Shown here: piece by piece, positions 1 through 10,777 of the stretch | How the letters are laid out: the number at the start of each line of letters is the position of its first letter | Position numbering within the stretch: the first letter of the stretch is position 1 | Made by a program: the position numbers and the translations under genes | The notes under the pieces: model-generated | Database searches by the model: none | What the model saw: only the letters and a program-made list of their open reading frames with translations | What the model was told of the DNA's origin: nothing | Source of the DNA: Choristoneura fumiferana | Lineage: Eukaryota > Arthropoda > Insecta > Lepidoptera > Tortricidae | Assembly: GCF_025370935.1 (NCBI RefSeq) | Contig: NC_133472.1 | Coordinates: 31,687,163 to 31,751,162, forward strand | Length of the DNA: 64,000 bases | Reading direction: 5' to 3'

Positions 1-2838
1 TGATATGAACTAATCCTGGCAAATGCCATGCCAGTTTTATTTTTCAGAATGACGAATTAAATTTAAGTTGGCAATTTAAAAAAAAACTCGAAATAAGGAT
101 GTGATTAAAACTTTACTTATATTATACATAATATGTATATACTTCAGTGTTTGTAACAATAGAGATGCGCTAAAATGGGTCTGTATTAAATTAATTCGCA
201 TAAATTAATTGTCCTAATTGGAATTGGCATAACGATATTTTGCATAATTATTAATTCGCATAACTGAATACGCATAATGTATGCGTATAATGTGGATTTG
301 CATAACGGTAAGTTGGCATAAATTTAATTAGCATAACATTACTTTGCATAAGTATAAAAGAGTATAAACATAAAATCATTATTTAAATGAAATTGTAAAT
401 TTTATTTGCAAACAATATATCACAGTGTTACATTAAGTGAAAAGTTATTGCTAAAAGTAAAATGATTATTGATTTATTTACTCAATTCAATTAGATCTGA
501 GAACCTACGAATAAATAATAAGTCAGGAAGCGTAAGTCAGAGAAGCGTAACTCAGAACAAATTCCACACAAAAAGTGGCCATACCTAGAACCAAAACGAC
601 TTATGATTCAAATACAAATCAATTTTGAGGTTGCAAATAGACGTACTTGTTGATTGGTTAAAATTCAGAAAGAATGCAGGGATTGGTTGGCTCGCGTGAT
701 GCAAAGTCAGATGCACAAATTACGATCACTTCTTACATCTAACGTTTCAATGACGTGTCATATATTGATAACGACAGCTTCTTTTTTTAAGCGACTTAAA
801 GGAAAAGGAGGAGGTTATCAATTCGGTTGTATTTTTTTGGTTGTTACCTCAGAACTCCAACATTTATGAACCGATTTGAAAAAAAAATCGTTTGTATAGG
901 AATACCTCTAATTAGGTCCCATAGGCACGAAATCAGGATCTGATGATAGGATCCTAAGGAAATTCAGGGAACTCTTCAAATATTGTAGGGACACCTATGA
1001 TAATTTGGATATATTTAGTAGTAACTCGTGCATTTGCTCTTGAACATATCATTTGGTGAAGTGGAACTAATGATATAAAGACAAGTGAATACCACAGTTG
1101 ACTACCAGAGTTAGGCACTACTCAATAACAAGTATTTCACGGGTTTAACTTCAATTATTTTAAGAGCGTTTATGCCTGCTGAGCTGGCAACGTTGCGTTT
1201 TTATATGTTTATCTCGATTATTCCATAAAAATTGAATGAAAATTAATAATGTTGTCTGATAGAACCCTTCTTAATATATAAGTTAATGTGTCTACTACAA
1301 TAAGTATTCGTGATAGACTTTTATATTCCTTAAAAACGAATTAATGTTTCATGACCGGTTTTTAAAGAAAATAAAAGTTGAATAATTATCGCAGCGCTAA
1401 TAGTGGCCAAAAGTAGAAATAATGTAGGTTCTGTCATAGTTCATACTCATATGAATGTGTCGTTTACAAAGCAATTTGTGTAGACTTAACTGACTAATTT
1501 TATTAATAGATGTTTGTCTTCTTGAATTATTGAACACATTGAACACAGTCCCTATTTTGTCCTTAATTCCTCTACATCCCGGACATGTCCAGCAGATACC
1601 AACAATTTTCCTTTTGAAACTGTTTGTGGTTGAAATTTTATATTGAGTAATACACACAAAACAGGTCGTCAAAATAATACGTATTTAGCTTAGTAAGTAG
1701 CTTCTTTATGTTTTACAATAAAAGTATGACTAAACATGAAGTAAACAAACCCTGACATAAACAAAATAAAACACAATTTTTGAATAAATTTTGCTTCAGT
1801 AATTTTGTATTATAAATTAATATGTAATAGGTTTGATTTTTGTCATAATTTCGCAATTAAATTTCAAAACGTCAGAACCTCAGATCCGACAAACTTGCGG
1901 ACGCTAAGTAGCGCTTGCTGATGTTGTGCACAGAGCCAATAGCGGTTTGAAAGTTAGTCATCACAAACAATTACTATGTTATTGTTGTTGTTGTTGTCGT
2001 CCTATGGTACCCCAGTGGTACAGAGGGCCTTCGTGAGACGTCGCCATCCGCTCCTGTCCTTACTATGGTTACCATTTATTTAAAAGTTAAAAAAAAATAT
2101 TTTATATTGTTTTCAGATTATTTAAATCAGTGGTAAGTCATACATTTTGAGATTAAAATCTCAATTTAAAAAAAAGGTGACTAGGCAGGCATGTTCACTC
2201 TGTGGACTGGACACTTCAAATATTCAAATTCAATTTGCATCTAAGCAAAGATGAAATCAATCTACTCATGCTTACAATTTATAAGAAAAGTTCATCATCA
2301 TACACACATTATCTTTGGTTTAAAAATAGATAAAATCATTTTATGTTCCATTAAAACCTGACTAGGGAGTATAAGGTTTACATGTTTTTGTGGCATCATC
2401 CTTAATTTATTTTTACGGGAGTATAGTTGGCGCTCTATTGGCAACAATTGTTAACAAATTAGTTTAACTTAGAGCCAACTGGGGAGCGAAAGAATAATAT
2501 ATTCCTCAACATTGCTTTTCAATCATCTATGGCAGTGTTTCTTTATCTTAACTTTGGGGCATGACCAATAAATTTTTAAACCAGCCAAATAAGTTAAGAA
2601 CTGCTGATCTATAATGGCAATGGAATCATATTTTTAAAAATTTAATTGAATTTGTTTTTGCTGGATCTGCATAACAATCTTTTATTATTAGAGGGCATAG
2701 GTATAGCTTTGCATGTGACTGAATATATCAGTATTATATCTCTTTAGTAGAAAACCATGACATAAATAGAATTACAAGACTGGTCATTTCATACACATTT
2801 TGACAAAACTATACAAGATGATGGTCAGTAATACTTAC
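1..2838 (-). other. Intron 2 of the S1P gene (part), AT-rich, no exon seen
   Basis: No further S1P exon is recognisable here, so exon 3 probably lies beyond base 1. The stretch holds a phased GCATAA array (194-352), a (GTT)n tract followed by a short GC-richer repeat-like block (about 1980-2060), and a minus-strand ORF at 1397-1672 with a CWTCPGC motif that is probably a mobile-element relic. Confidence 0.5.
194..352. repeat. Degenerate ~15-bp minisatellite with phased GCATAA core
   Basis: GCATAA begins at 198, 227, 242, 258, 272, 300, 316, 331 and 346, with a variant GTATAA at 285 and a decayed unit near 211. The spacing is 13-16 bp throughout. The spacer is AT-rich, usually AATT before the core. 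It lies within the S1P intron. No family is recognised. Confidence 0.75.
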
Positions 2839-4090
2839 CTCCCGCACATATTTGATAGTCCGCTGAACCTGCCTCTGTGCTGTGACGCGTCGCACTGCAG
2901 GGTGGTCCCGTAATGCATCAAGGGCTCTTCTGCCCCCCTCTTCCAGCAATATAACATCAAAATCACTTGGGTATTCTTTTGCTGGGTTATTTCTTGGCAC
3001 AATGGTCCAATTATGCACCTGTAGAATTACATTTAGATCAGTGTCTAGTTTGCAAGCTGAGTATAATCAACTATTTAGTGCTTTACCAATGTTTGTAACA
3101 GTTGCATTAACTGAAAAAAACAATAAGGCTGATTGCCACATTGACTTGTAAATAATAATGTTTGAAGAAGCACAACCAACCCTGAACACCCAGGTGGTAA
3201 AAGAATTTCTTGGTCACCTATACATAAGTTTGTGATTTTTTTAACACAATGGAAAAAGTTAATGGAAATTAAAACTATGTGCTAACGCAGCTTTAACACT
3301 GTTTAACGCGCTTTAATGACTTTCCTATTACAAAAAGTACCGAAGTATAAAAATTTACAAGTTTGGAATTAACTTATCAATTTGTCTTTTTACTGTTAAA
3401 TATGGTTTATGGTTACCCACAAGAAAAAAGGTGTAGGAAGGCAAAGAAAAAGATAAATCAAGAGTTCCTAAAACAGCAGGAAAAGGTTGGAACATAATAT
3501 TCATATTGCCACAGACAAAAAAAAGTGGAAAAATTTGGAGGCTTTTACACTTGGGGAGCACTAATGTGCAAAAAAAGATATTATAATAAAATAAGTGTGA
3601 AAGATATGATTGTGTGAGTCAGATCGACAGTTAACCATTAAATTGAATGGGTGACAAAAAACAACTATGTTATGCCATTTTTATTACAGGGCCAGCCTCA
3701 GCTATATTCTGGCTTGGGTTAAAAACATGATATATAATGTTTACGCCATTAGTGCAGCTCTTGCATACTCTTGTTTATGTTTATAATATCCATCACAATT
3801 ACAATTTGGAGTAAGTACTAAGAACTTACCCCAGCATTTTTTAATGCCGCTGTCACGTAGTTTTCCCGGGTAGCTCTTGGAAAATAGCCTTTAAACGTAA
3901 TAATATGTTCACTGCCAACGACGCCTGTACTGTACTCGTAGTCAACACGAGAAGAACTCGTCGCATTACATGATGTATCTATATCAGCGTCTTCTTCACC
4001 GGTACAAAAAGATGAAAGTGCAAAACCAAGTAACAAGCAAGTAACAAACAAGCAAACATTCAATCCCCCCATATTATGAATGTTTTTCAC
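2839..4090 (-). CDS. MBTPS1: Membrane-bound transcription factor site-1 protease (S1P/SKI-1), 5' exons only
   Basis: First two coding exons (4090-3830 and 3018-2839), giving the N-terminal 147 residues; later exons lie off the left edge. S1P is a Golgi subtilisin-like protease that cuts SREBP, ATF6 and other membrane-bound precursors. Seen: hydrophobic signal peptide at about residues 8-30; the conserved prodomain block NWTIVPRNNP...YPSDFDV at residues 90-109, close to vertebrate S1P; and RRVTAQRQVQRTIKY at 130-144, which aligns with the prodomain autoprocessing region (RTIK where human has RSLK). Both junctions are phase 0 with good sites: donor GGTAAGT after 3830, acceptor CAG before 3018, donor GTAAGT after 2839. 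The catalytic domain is not in the window, so activity cannot be judged. The start is the only Met ahead of the signal peptide. It is divergent from the gene at 4967. Confidence 0.9.
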
Positions 4091-4966
4091 AAGTGGTTAC
4101 ATGTTGTGACAAAAATTATCAGGTATTTATGAATGTTCGCCTTAACTGAAGTGGTTGTATGATAAAACCACTTACACCTGTGTGATCAAATGCATTTGAG
4201 GTTTTACAATAAAATTATACACTGAAAACAAATACACAGGCACTATCTACAACTGCTAATACCGCTAGGCGCTAGTGTCATGTCGCCAGCCAGCCTACTA
4301 GCTATGCTATAATATATCATACATAGCTAGCTTTCAATTTCAAGATTTTTTACGATTTCTAATTTTCTACTCTACTTCAAGTGTCACCTCTTAGTGTGTC
4401 AGGTCAGTGTCACCTTATACATTACTTTACTCTTTGCCTAGTGTGACATGACAATGAATGACATAAGGAAGATAAAATTTATTTTTTTAATCCATCAGAG
4501 CAAGAGACATATTTTTCTGTTCCTATTTGTTCGTATTCGTTATAATTTATTTAGCATCTGCACTGGAAAAATGAAAAAAAAAAATATATAAAATTAGCAA
4601 CTGTTTTATTAAAATTTATCTATTTTTATTATTTATATATTATTTTAATCAATCGCTCTAATGAACTACGCGCTCCGGTTTAAGCAGGGGTAGCTAAGGG
4701 TTTAAGAAAAGTTTAAGAATCCTATCCTAAAGGTCTCGTTACCAAGCCACAATCTCCAAAAAAAATAAATAAGTATCCTAATACATAATATTTACGTCAT
4801 ATTTACGTCAATATTTCTAGAAAATGTCAGTTAAAATTCAAGTTTATAAATCAGCATCTTAAAGCGATGTGCTTATTTTTATATAAATATTAATTTTGTT
4901 TTCATGTATTTTTATAAGTAATTTATAATATAATTATTATTAAAAAAGAAACTATTGAATAAATAA
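4091..4966. promoter_or_regulatory. Divergent intergenic region between S1P and the STPG-repeat gene
   Basis: 876 bp separate the two start codons, which point away from each other, so the region must hold both 5' UTRs and promoters unless an upstream exon exists. It is AT-rich, with two short repeats of CTACTAGCTATGCTATAAT type near 4295-4330. No clear TATA or initiator pair can be fixed by eye. Confidence 0.45.
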
Positions 4967-6694
4967 ATGGCGTACAACTTAGGGGATAGATTCCAACGAG
5001 ATCCAGAATATTATAGATTTTATGATCCTGGGGCTTACCAGTATGAGGATGGCCATAAAATAACACCATCTAAATTTCCATTTCTTTCGAATACACCACG
5101 AAACACACAGAGTTGTAAACCAATATGGACCCATTCTCTTTATAATACCGATATGCCTAGGAAAATACCAAATATCACTTCAATGATGTCAAAAATCCCA
5201 CGATTTCCATACGAGGCGTTCAGTGAGGAAGACCTAGAAGCAATTCTTTGTAAATGTGGAATTCAGCCACAATGTGAATGTCCAGTAGAAGAAAAGAACC
5301 AGGAGCCGGAAATACTTTGCCAGGGTCGAGTACCTAAACATATTTTCATTGGTCAACCGCCTGGCTCAAAAAAGTTTCAAAGAGTTAAGGAAGTTGAAAT
5401 ATCTCCTCCATTTTACGACGCTAGAGTTAATGAATCAACAGCTTTCTATCAGGGATGTAAATGGAGCAAGTGGTCAGGTAATAGAAACGTGAAATCCTTG
5501 GATGAAATGCCTGGCCCTGCACACTACTCTTTAGAAAGACAACCAACTGATATTGATTTATGCGCTGAAAAAGTGCGAGCTCACAAACGTAAAACTTCTA
5601 AACAATACAGATTTATTGAAATGGTACAACGCAGGAATATCTTAGAAGGCGCACCCAGCCCGGCGACGTATACCCCAACAGAACCAAAAGGCACCGACTT
5701 GCAGTATCTTGGCTCGAAATCCGACAGGTTTCCGATATCACAATATGACATAAGTCCGGGTCCAGCAGATCATTGGTTGAAAAGAGATTTTGATTTATCT
5801 GATCCACCCGAGAAACCAAGTCGTGCTAGATTGCCAGAACCGGCTTGTTTTGGTATGAAGGCTCAAAGGTTTAGACCTCGTAAGGAAGAAGGTCCAAGTC
5901 CAGCCAGTTATAACTCGAATTACAAACCATGTCAATTTGTGACGTGTCCAAAAACACCTTTTGGATCAGCAACAGTTAGATTCAAATCAGATCCAATAGA
6001 AGATAGCGATGAAGAAGAAAATGTTGAGGAATCTCAGAATGGGGAATCGGGTAAGAAGGAACCATGCCCATCTCCTACGTGGCAATTTAGATCAAAGACT
6101 GTACGTATGAAATTAGAAAAAAAACCGAGAAATTCCCGTTCTACCGCCATTTCCACGCCAAAGTCGAAAATAACAAGGTCATGGCAACTGCAATATATTG
6201 CTCCATTTCTGTCATCTGAAGGTAGATTTCAACCTTGGTGTAACTATATACCAGTTTTTGGGAAACAAGTAACGCCAGGGCCTTGCTATTACAATTTAGA
6301 AAAGCCCAAGTGTGTCCCAGCTGTAAATCGTGGTCCACTTTGTAGATGTCCACGCTTCCATTCGCCTTTGTTTCAATCTCCAGCCCCTAACGAATATACA
6401 GTAGGAGGAGGTGTTGAAACTATTTTAAATACTCACAATCAAAAATTAAGAAAAAATATAGAAAATCTACATTCCTTTAACTGGAAACCCCCTGTCGAAC
6501 CAAGAAAGCTAACCATAGAGCAAAAAGAAATTTTACTACTTAATAAATGCATTAATTTATGTGAACCAGAACCCGAGGTAGATGAATCAACGCCTGCCCA
6601 ACCGCAAGCTGATGGCACTGATAAAGATCCGTTGAAAAAACAAAAACTACTACGTTACTTTTTATATACTCATCAAATACCTGCATGTTCCTAA
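4967..6694 (+). CDS. SHIPPO/STPG-repeat (sperm-tail PG-rich) protein, likely axonemal
   Basis: Single-exon gene, 575 aa, ending in TAA at 6692-6694. Pro-Gly-Pro type repeats recur: MPGPAHYSL (about residue 182), APSPATYTP (228), SPGPADHWL (263), GPSPASYNS (308), TPGPCYYNL (435) and SPAPNEYTV (470). This is the SHIPPO/STPG signature of sperm-tail and ciliary microtubule-associated proteins (STPG and ODF3/CIMAP families). A Glu-rich patch (DSDEEENVEE) lies near residue 348. There is no signal peptide, membrane segment or enzymatic domain. The N-terminus has Tyr-rich FYDPGAYQYEDG. The start is the first ATG, with stop codons upstream. The role (flagellar microtubule association in sperm) is inferred from the family; which vertebrate STPG member is orthologous cannot be settled by eye. 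Confidence 0.8.
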   Translation: MAYNLGDRFQRDPEYYRFYDPGAYQYEDGHKITPSKFPFLSNTPRNTQSCKPIWTHSLYNTDMPRKIPNITSMMSKIPRFPYEAFSEEDLEAILCKCGIQPQCECPVEEKNQEPEILCQGRVPKHIFIGQPPGSKKFQRVKEVEISPPFYDARVNESTAFYQGCKWSKWSGNRNVKSLDEMPGPAHYSLERQPTDIDLCAEKVRAHKRKTSKQYRFIEMVQRRNILEGAPSPATYTPTEPKGTDLQYLGSKSDRFPISQYDISPGPADHWLKRDFDLSDPPEKPSRARLPEPACFGMKAQRFRPRKEEGPSPASYNSNYKPCQFVTCPKTPFGSATVRFKSDPIEDSDEEENVEESQNGESGKKEPCPSPTWQFRSKTVRMKLEKKPRNSRSTAISTPKSKITRSWQLQYIAPFLSSEGRFQPWCNYIPVFGKQVTPGPCYYNLEKPKCVPAVNRGPLCRCPRFHSPLFQSPAPNEYTVGGGVETILNTHNQKLRKNIENLHSFNWKPPVEPRKLTIEQKEILLLNKCINLCEPEPEVDESTPAQPQADGTDKDPLKKQKLLRYFLYTHQIPACS

Positions 6695-6819
6695 ATATAA
6701 CAATAACAAATCACTACCTACTGCTCTTTCAATTGCTCTTAATTTCGAAATGTTTTTTTTATACGGGGATTTTTATCCATTCCCATGGCCATCACAAGGG
6801 TACTACGTTACGCTATTAT

Positions 6820-6825
6820 ATTAAA
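6820..6825 (+). other. Possible poly(A) signal of the STPG-repeat gene
   Basis: ATTAAA, the commonest variant polyadenylation hexamer, 126 bp after the stop codon. No canonical AATAAA is nearer. Confidence 0.35.
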
Positions 6826-7045
6826 GAAAATATGAAACTTATATTATAAACATAGTTAATTTTTATTTAAAGTGACAACTCAAAATTTATCAAAACCAGA
6901 GGCACAGAACAAAAAAACAGTACTTAGTAGTTTTTTTTTATTACCGTTACCATACCAAGCTACGCTACAAATACACCTTTTACTCGACTGCCCGAAAGAA
7001 GGCTATGTTTTTCGAGGGTATGTAATGTATGTGGGTATTATGTAG

Positions 7046-7260
7046 CTATGTCTATTTCTCTGGTCCTCGCTGCAGCCTCAACGGCTGGACGGATTTTTAA
7101 CATATGATTAGACAACAATCGGAATGACATAATAGGGTATACATCAGTGCCTTTACCCGTCAATGGAAAAAATATCTTTCTGTAGTACCAATTAATTATA
7201 AAAAACAAAATAGTTTTTGTTCCCGCCAAAATGAATAGGTACGCCTGAATACGGTTTTTG
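7046..7260. repeat. RTE-like LINE/SINE 3'-end relic
   Basis: CAACGGCTGGACGGATTTT within this segment matches the ACGGCTGGACCGATTTC block of the repeats in intron 3 of the LYPLAL1 gene. Such sequence is common in lepidopteran RTE-type 3' ends. No ORF. Confidence 0.4.
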
Positions 7261-7510
7261 TCTTGGTCCTCACGAACGACTGAAAAAAATACCTAACGTC
7301 AATGTCAAATTACAGTTGTCATTGTCAGTAATGTCAGTTTCATTAGGTCAGTTAAGGTCAGTTTACTTCAATTCAATTCAATTCTTGAAAGTATAGGTCA
7401 GTTTACTTACATTCGACCAAAGAGTATTGAAGCCTACTATCGAGCAAATGCTACCTAAAATGCTCCCTATAATAGCAGGTCCTGCTATTTTCGAGCATTA
7501 TAAGGCACTG

Positions 7511-7730
7511 TTACAGTACGATTACTTGGAGTTAACACTTGACAGATGGGCGTGCCTTCAGTCAATTTTCAACTTTGAGGTCATAACTACAAATAAAATA
7601 GTTTTTACATAATCTGTAAACGTGGGTAGCGGTATACCAAAAATGGCTTTATTTGTATGACGTCAAAGTTGAAAATTGACTGAAGGCACGCCCATATGTC
7701 AAGTGTTAACTCCAATTAATCAAACTGTAC
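7511..7730. repeat. Foldback inverted repeat (~80-bp arms)
   Basis: The arm at about 7511-7597 is repeated inverted at about 7652-7730. Both contain GGAGTTAACACTTGACA and GGCGTGCCTTCAGTCAATTT with few mismatches, around a ~55-bp loop. This is probably a non-autonomous foldback or MITE-type DNA element. Ends and target-site duplication are not clear. Confidence 0.75.
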
Positions 7731-7744
7731 ACATCCTCGTTACT

Positions 7745-7940
7745 AGCATGCTTATAATCACGTAGTGATTATATACTCTTTGATCATGCTTATGAGCATG
7801 CCACTAATGAGCATGCTCATGGACTGAAGCAAACGCGTTCATACTTGCTTATTACCTTTCCCCCTTCCTCCCCGTCTCGAGCATGCCACTAATAAGCATG
7901 CTCGATAGTAGCATGCTCTCTTGCTACTAACGAGCATGTG
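7745..7940. repeat. Cluster of AGCATGC palindromes
   Basis: AGCATGC or GAGCATGC recurs at least seven times in about 190 bp, in two similar 26-bp modules of the form GAGCATGCCACTAATnAGCA. A short hairpin ATAATCACGTAGTGATTAT sits near 7754. No family recognised. Confidence 0.65.
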
Positions 7941-7972
7941 TAACAGTGGCCTGACAGTGCCTTAAGTGCCAG

Positions 7973-8037
7973 CAGGGCTACTACGAAACTCGAAGTTCGT
8001 ATCGTACCGCCCCTCTCGCTCTCGTATTTATTTATTT
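7973..8037. mobile_element. Left half of MITE family A, split by a LINE
   Basis: Begins CAGGGCTACTACGAAACTCG, the terminal repeat of a ~125-bp palindromic MITE found repeatedly in this window (11124-11253, 30273-30405, 53915-54037, 54052-54173, and partial copies). The right half is at 9799-9862, so the copy was split by the LINE between them. Confidence 0.85.
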
Positions 8038-9798
8038 ATTTTAGGAAAACAAACAGCTTGAAATAATACAAAGTATAAAACACATAAAAATATTACAGTA
8101 GCTACAACAGCTTCCACTATTAACAAGAAACATAACATGCTGCTCAGGCAAGACAAAAAAAAAACTAAATTTACAAGCACAACATCATCTTATTGTATTG
8201 AGGAACATGAACAAAGATATTAAAGATTAAATACACTTGTACTAATTCAAAAGAATTAATAAAGAGACTTATCGACAGCGGTTCCATTGCTAACATTGCC
8301 CTGCTCCTTCAAAGCAGTAGCATATTGTTGCAAGCTCATATTGAAAACATCTATATCGGGAAAATGATTGTTATGATTCATGCATGCTCGAACGAGGAGT
8401 CTGTTTCTGGCATAGGCAGTTCCGCTAAAGGGAATGGCGAATAATTTGGAGGAGCGAGTTCGTCGCTCTGGGCAACGAAGCAAAATCTTAGAAAGAAGGT
8501 ATGGCGAGTCAATCAATCCATTAACAATTTTATATAAAAACATTTGGTCTTTAATTTCCCGACGCGTTTTGAGTGAAATTAGAGAGTTCTTGTTAAAATC
8601 TTTGAAAATAAATTTCATGCGTTTTATAAATTTGTTTTGATTTTTTTCAACGGTGTCTATATGTACATTAAAGTGAGGACTCCCAAACTGTCGATGCAAA
8701 TTCCAAATGGGGTCTTACAAGGGCATAATATAAAAGTTGTACTGTTTTCGGGTCTTTAAACTCTCTTCCTTCACGAAATATAAAACCCAACGTTCTATAT
8801 GCTTTAGATACAATTTTATCTACATGCGTAACAAGTTGCAACTCGCTGTCAAGAATTACCCCAAGGTCGTTAACCTCTGTTACCCGATTAAGACCGATGT
8901 TGTTCAAAGTATAGTTAAAATTTAAAGGCGAGCGTTTCCGCGAGTAAGATATAGCACAACACTTGTCAACATTCAAGTGCAGTTTATTCCTGCGGCAGTA
9001 AGCGCTTAATCTATTTAGATCGCTTTGCAGGTTTAGGCAGTCTTTTTCCGATTTGATAACACTGTAAATCTTTGTATCATCAGCATACAATAATACCCGA
9101 GAATGCTGGAAGCATGTAGCGACGTCATTTATAAATAAATTAAATAGAAGTGGGATCAAATGAGAGCCCTGGGGAACCCCCGACGGGATGGGTACAAAGC
9201 TAGAGGTATGTCCTTTCACGGACACCGCTTGAGACCTATCACGCAGATATGACGTGAGCCACCTTAAAAGATTACCATGTATTCCAAAGGATTCCAGCTT
9301 TTGAATAAGTACGGAATGAGAAATTTTGTCAAAAGCTTTGGAATAATCAGTGTAAATGGTATCCACCTGAAAACCATTATCCATTCCGTCCAGTACATAA
9401 TCAAGAAATTCATTAAGGTTAGTCTCAGTTGAACGTTTACTCACAAATCCATGTTGTTGTTGGATTAACATTGGTCTAACGACATAAGAAAGAGTATCAA
9501 ATATTATCTTTTCAAAGACTTTAGGAATGACAGATAGTTTAGAGATGCCCCGATAATTTATGATGTTATGTTTATCACCACTTTTGTAAACAGGGAAAAC
9601 TATTGAACGTTTCCAAAACTCATGAATGATTCCAGAACTTAGGGAGAGGTTATATAATTTTGAAATGGGAACAGCCAGGGCTTTTGCACATCTTTTCAAG
9701 AAGATAGGATGAATTCCATCCGGGCCACAACCCCCTTTAACAACAAGTCCCAAAAGATATTTCTCAACTATGGAAGGGGTTATATGTATACTACATAT
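8038..9798 (-). mobile_element. 5'-truncated jockey/CR1-type LINE
   Basis: Minus-strand non-LTR retrotransposon. The 3' end is at the left and carries an (AAAT)n tail (about 8038-8052); the 5' end is truncated inside the reverse transcriptase. It interrupts a family A MITE whose halves are at 7973-8037 and 9799-9862. It lacks the endonuclease and ORF1. The short direct repeat at the junction is obscured by the AT-rich tail. Confidence 0.9.
8256..9796 (-). pseudogene. LINE reverse transcriptase, 5'-truncated, one frameshift
   Basis: The translated minus strand shows a jockey/CR1-clade reverse transcriptase. It has GCGPDGIHP near the truncated start, then the DYSKAFDKISH block, SGVPQGSHLIPLLFNLFIND, the catalytic YADD box (LLYADDTKIY), and the C-terminal VRPHLEFASTVW region. 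The reading frame then breaks at a C run (8682-8684; one extra base relative to the expected frame) and resumes as SPHFNVHIDTVEKNQ through to a stop at 8256. Apart from 5' truncation and this one-base shift the frame is open, which suggests a fairly recent insertion. It cannot be autonomous because the endonuclease is missing. Confidence 0.88.
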
Positions 9799-9862
9799 TA
9801 AATAGTACAAGTAGTGTCAGAGGGACCGCAAGACACGAACTTCGAGTTTCGTAGTAGCCCTG
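9799..9862. mobile_element. Right half of the split MITE family A copy
   Basis: Ends CGAGTTTCGTAGTAGCCCTG, the inverse of the left terminus at 7973. The internal ATTAAATAGTACAAG matches the centre of the unbroken copy at 11124-11253, which confirms that the LINE landed at the element's AT-rich centre. Confidence 0.85.
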
Positions 9863-9866
9863 CAGT

Positions 9867-9930
9867 TTCTATGGGCGTGTACACAAAAACAGGGCCGGTA
9901 TTTCCATGTCGGTGTTATCCGAGCTGGGGG
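9867..9930. repeat. Partial copy of MITE family B
   Basis: Contains TCTATGGGCGTGTACACA and ACAGGGCCGGTATTTCCAT, shared with copies at 49786-49914 and 62348-62493. It directly abuts the family A MITE. Confidence 0.6.
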
Positions 9931-10269
9931 TTGCGCCAAAGTTCATATAAAATTGCAAATTGGATTATTGAAACTTCGAAAACGTATCTCATACAATTTT
10001 ACATCCTAATGATCATTATACATTTTTATTTTAGATAATAATCATTGAAACTCCAAATTTATTATACTCATAATGTCATTCAACATAAATACCTCTATTA
10101 CTACAATTTATGTATATATCATTATTCAACATAGGTATCGATTTCAGGCAGTAACATTTGGTATTATATATACATATTATAAAACGTAAGTACATTTGTT
10201 TATTCCTAATCTATCCATACATAATTGCAAGTAAATTCAAAATAAGAAACTAAGAAAAACTAAAAAGCC

Positions 10270-10510
10270 AGGAAAGCCAGTTAGGTTAGAATTGGGACCT
10301 TCACAAAATCTAAATGCTGCTAAAAAATGGGTTAGGTTAGGTTTGAACTGTGCCCCTTACGGAACCGAAATCCTGCCAGAAAAGTGGGTTAGATTAGGTT
10401 AAAAATGCGACACAGAACCGAAATACTTCCAGAAAAGTGGGCTAGGTTAGAACTGCGACCCTCACAGAACCGAAATCCTGCCAGAAGTGGGTTAGGTTAA
10501 GTTAGAACTG
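10270..10510. repeat. Minisatellite, ~50-57 bp unit, four to five copies
   Basis: Units start GTTAGGTTAG and end CAGAAAAGTGG, with ACAGAACCGAAATCCTGCC in the middle. Units diverge by substitutions and small deletions. GTTAGGTTAG resembles the insect telomeric TTAGG motif, but the unit is not a telomeric array. Confidence 0.75.
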
Positions 10511-10777
10511 TGATGATTATATGAAGTAAGTTTATAATAAAGAAATTCTCCCAAATAACATTATGGGTATATATAAAATCTCAATGTTGACATTATGAGT
10601 AAAAAAATCGAAATAAGTATGTATCGGATTCGCGCTGTCATCGTTCATCCACCATTACCTCTCATATTTCGTTTTCTAGAATTTTTTTACCGTACAACGG
10701 CAAAACCTACTAGACACTGGCAAAATTGTCCTCCAATGGACAGAGCCATATTTTTCTAAAAAACCAACCAAGTATGC

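Noticed and set aside
194..352. CRISPR array
   Set aside because: The repeat core is 6 bp and spacers about 9 bp; the organism is an animal and no cas-like genes exist in the window.
1397..1672. 91-codon minus-strand ORF with a CWTCPGC motif
   Set aside because: It lies in the S1P intron, has no splice context or convincing similarity to a host domain, and the Cys motif alone is too weak; probably a mobile-element relic.
10270..10510. Telomeric repeat tract
   Set aside because: TTAGG-like motifs occur only once or twice per 50-bp unit, not in direct tandem, so it is not telomeric DNA.
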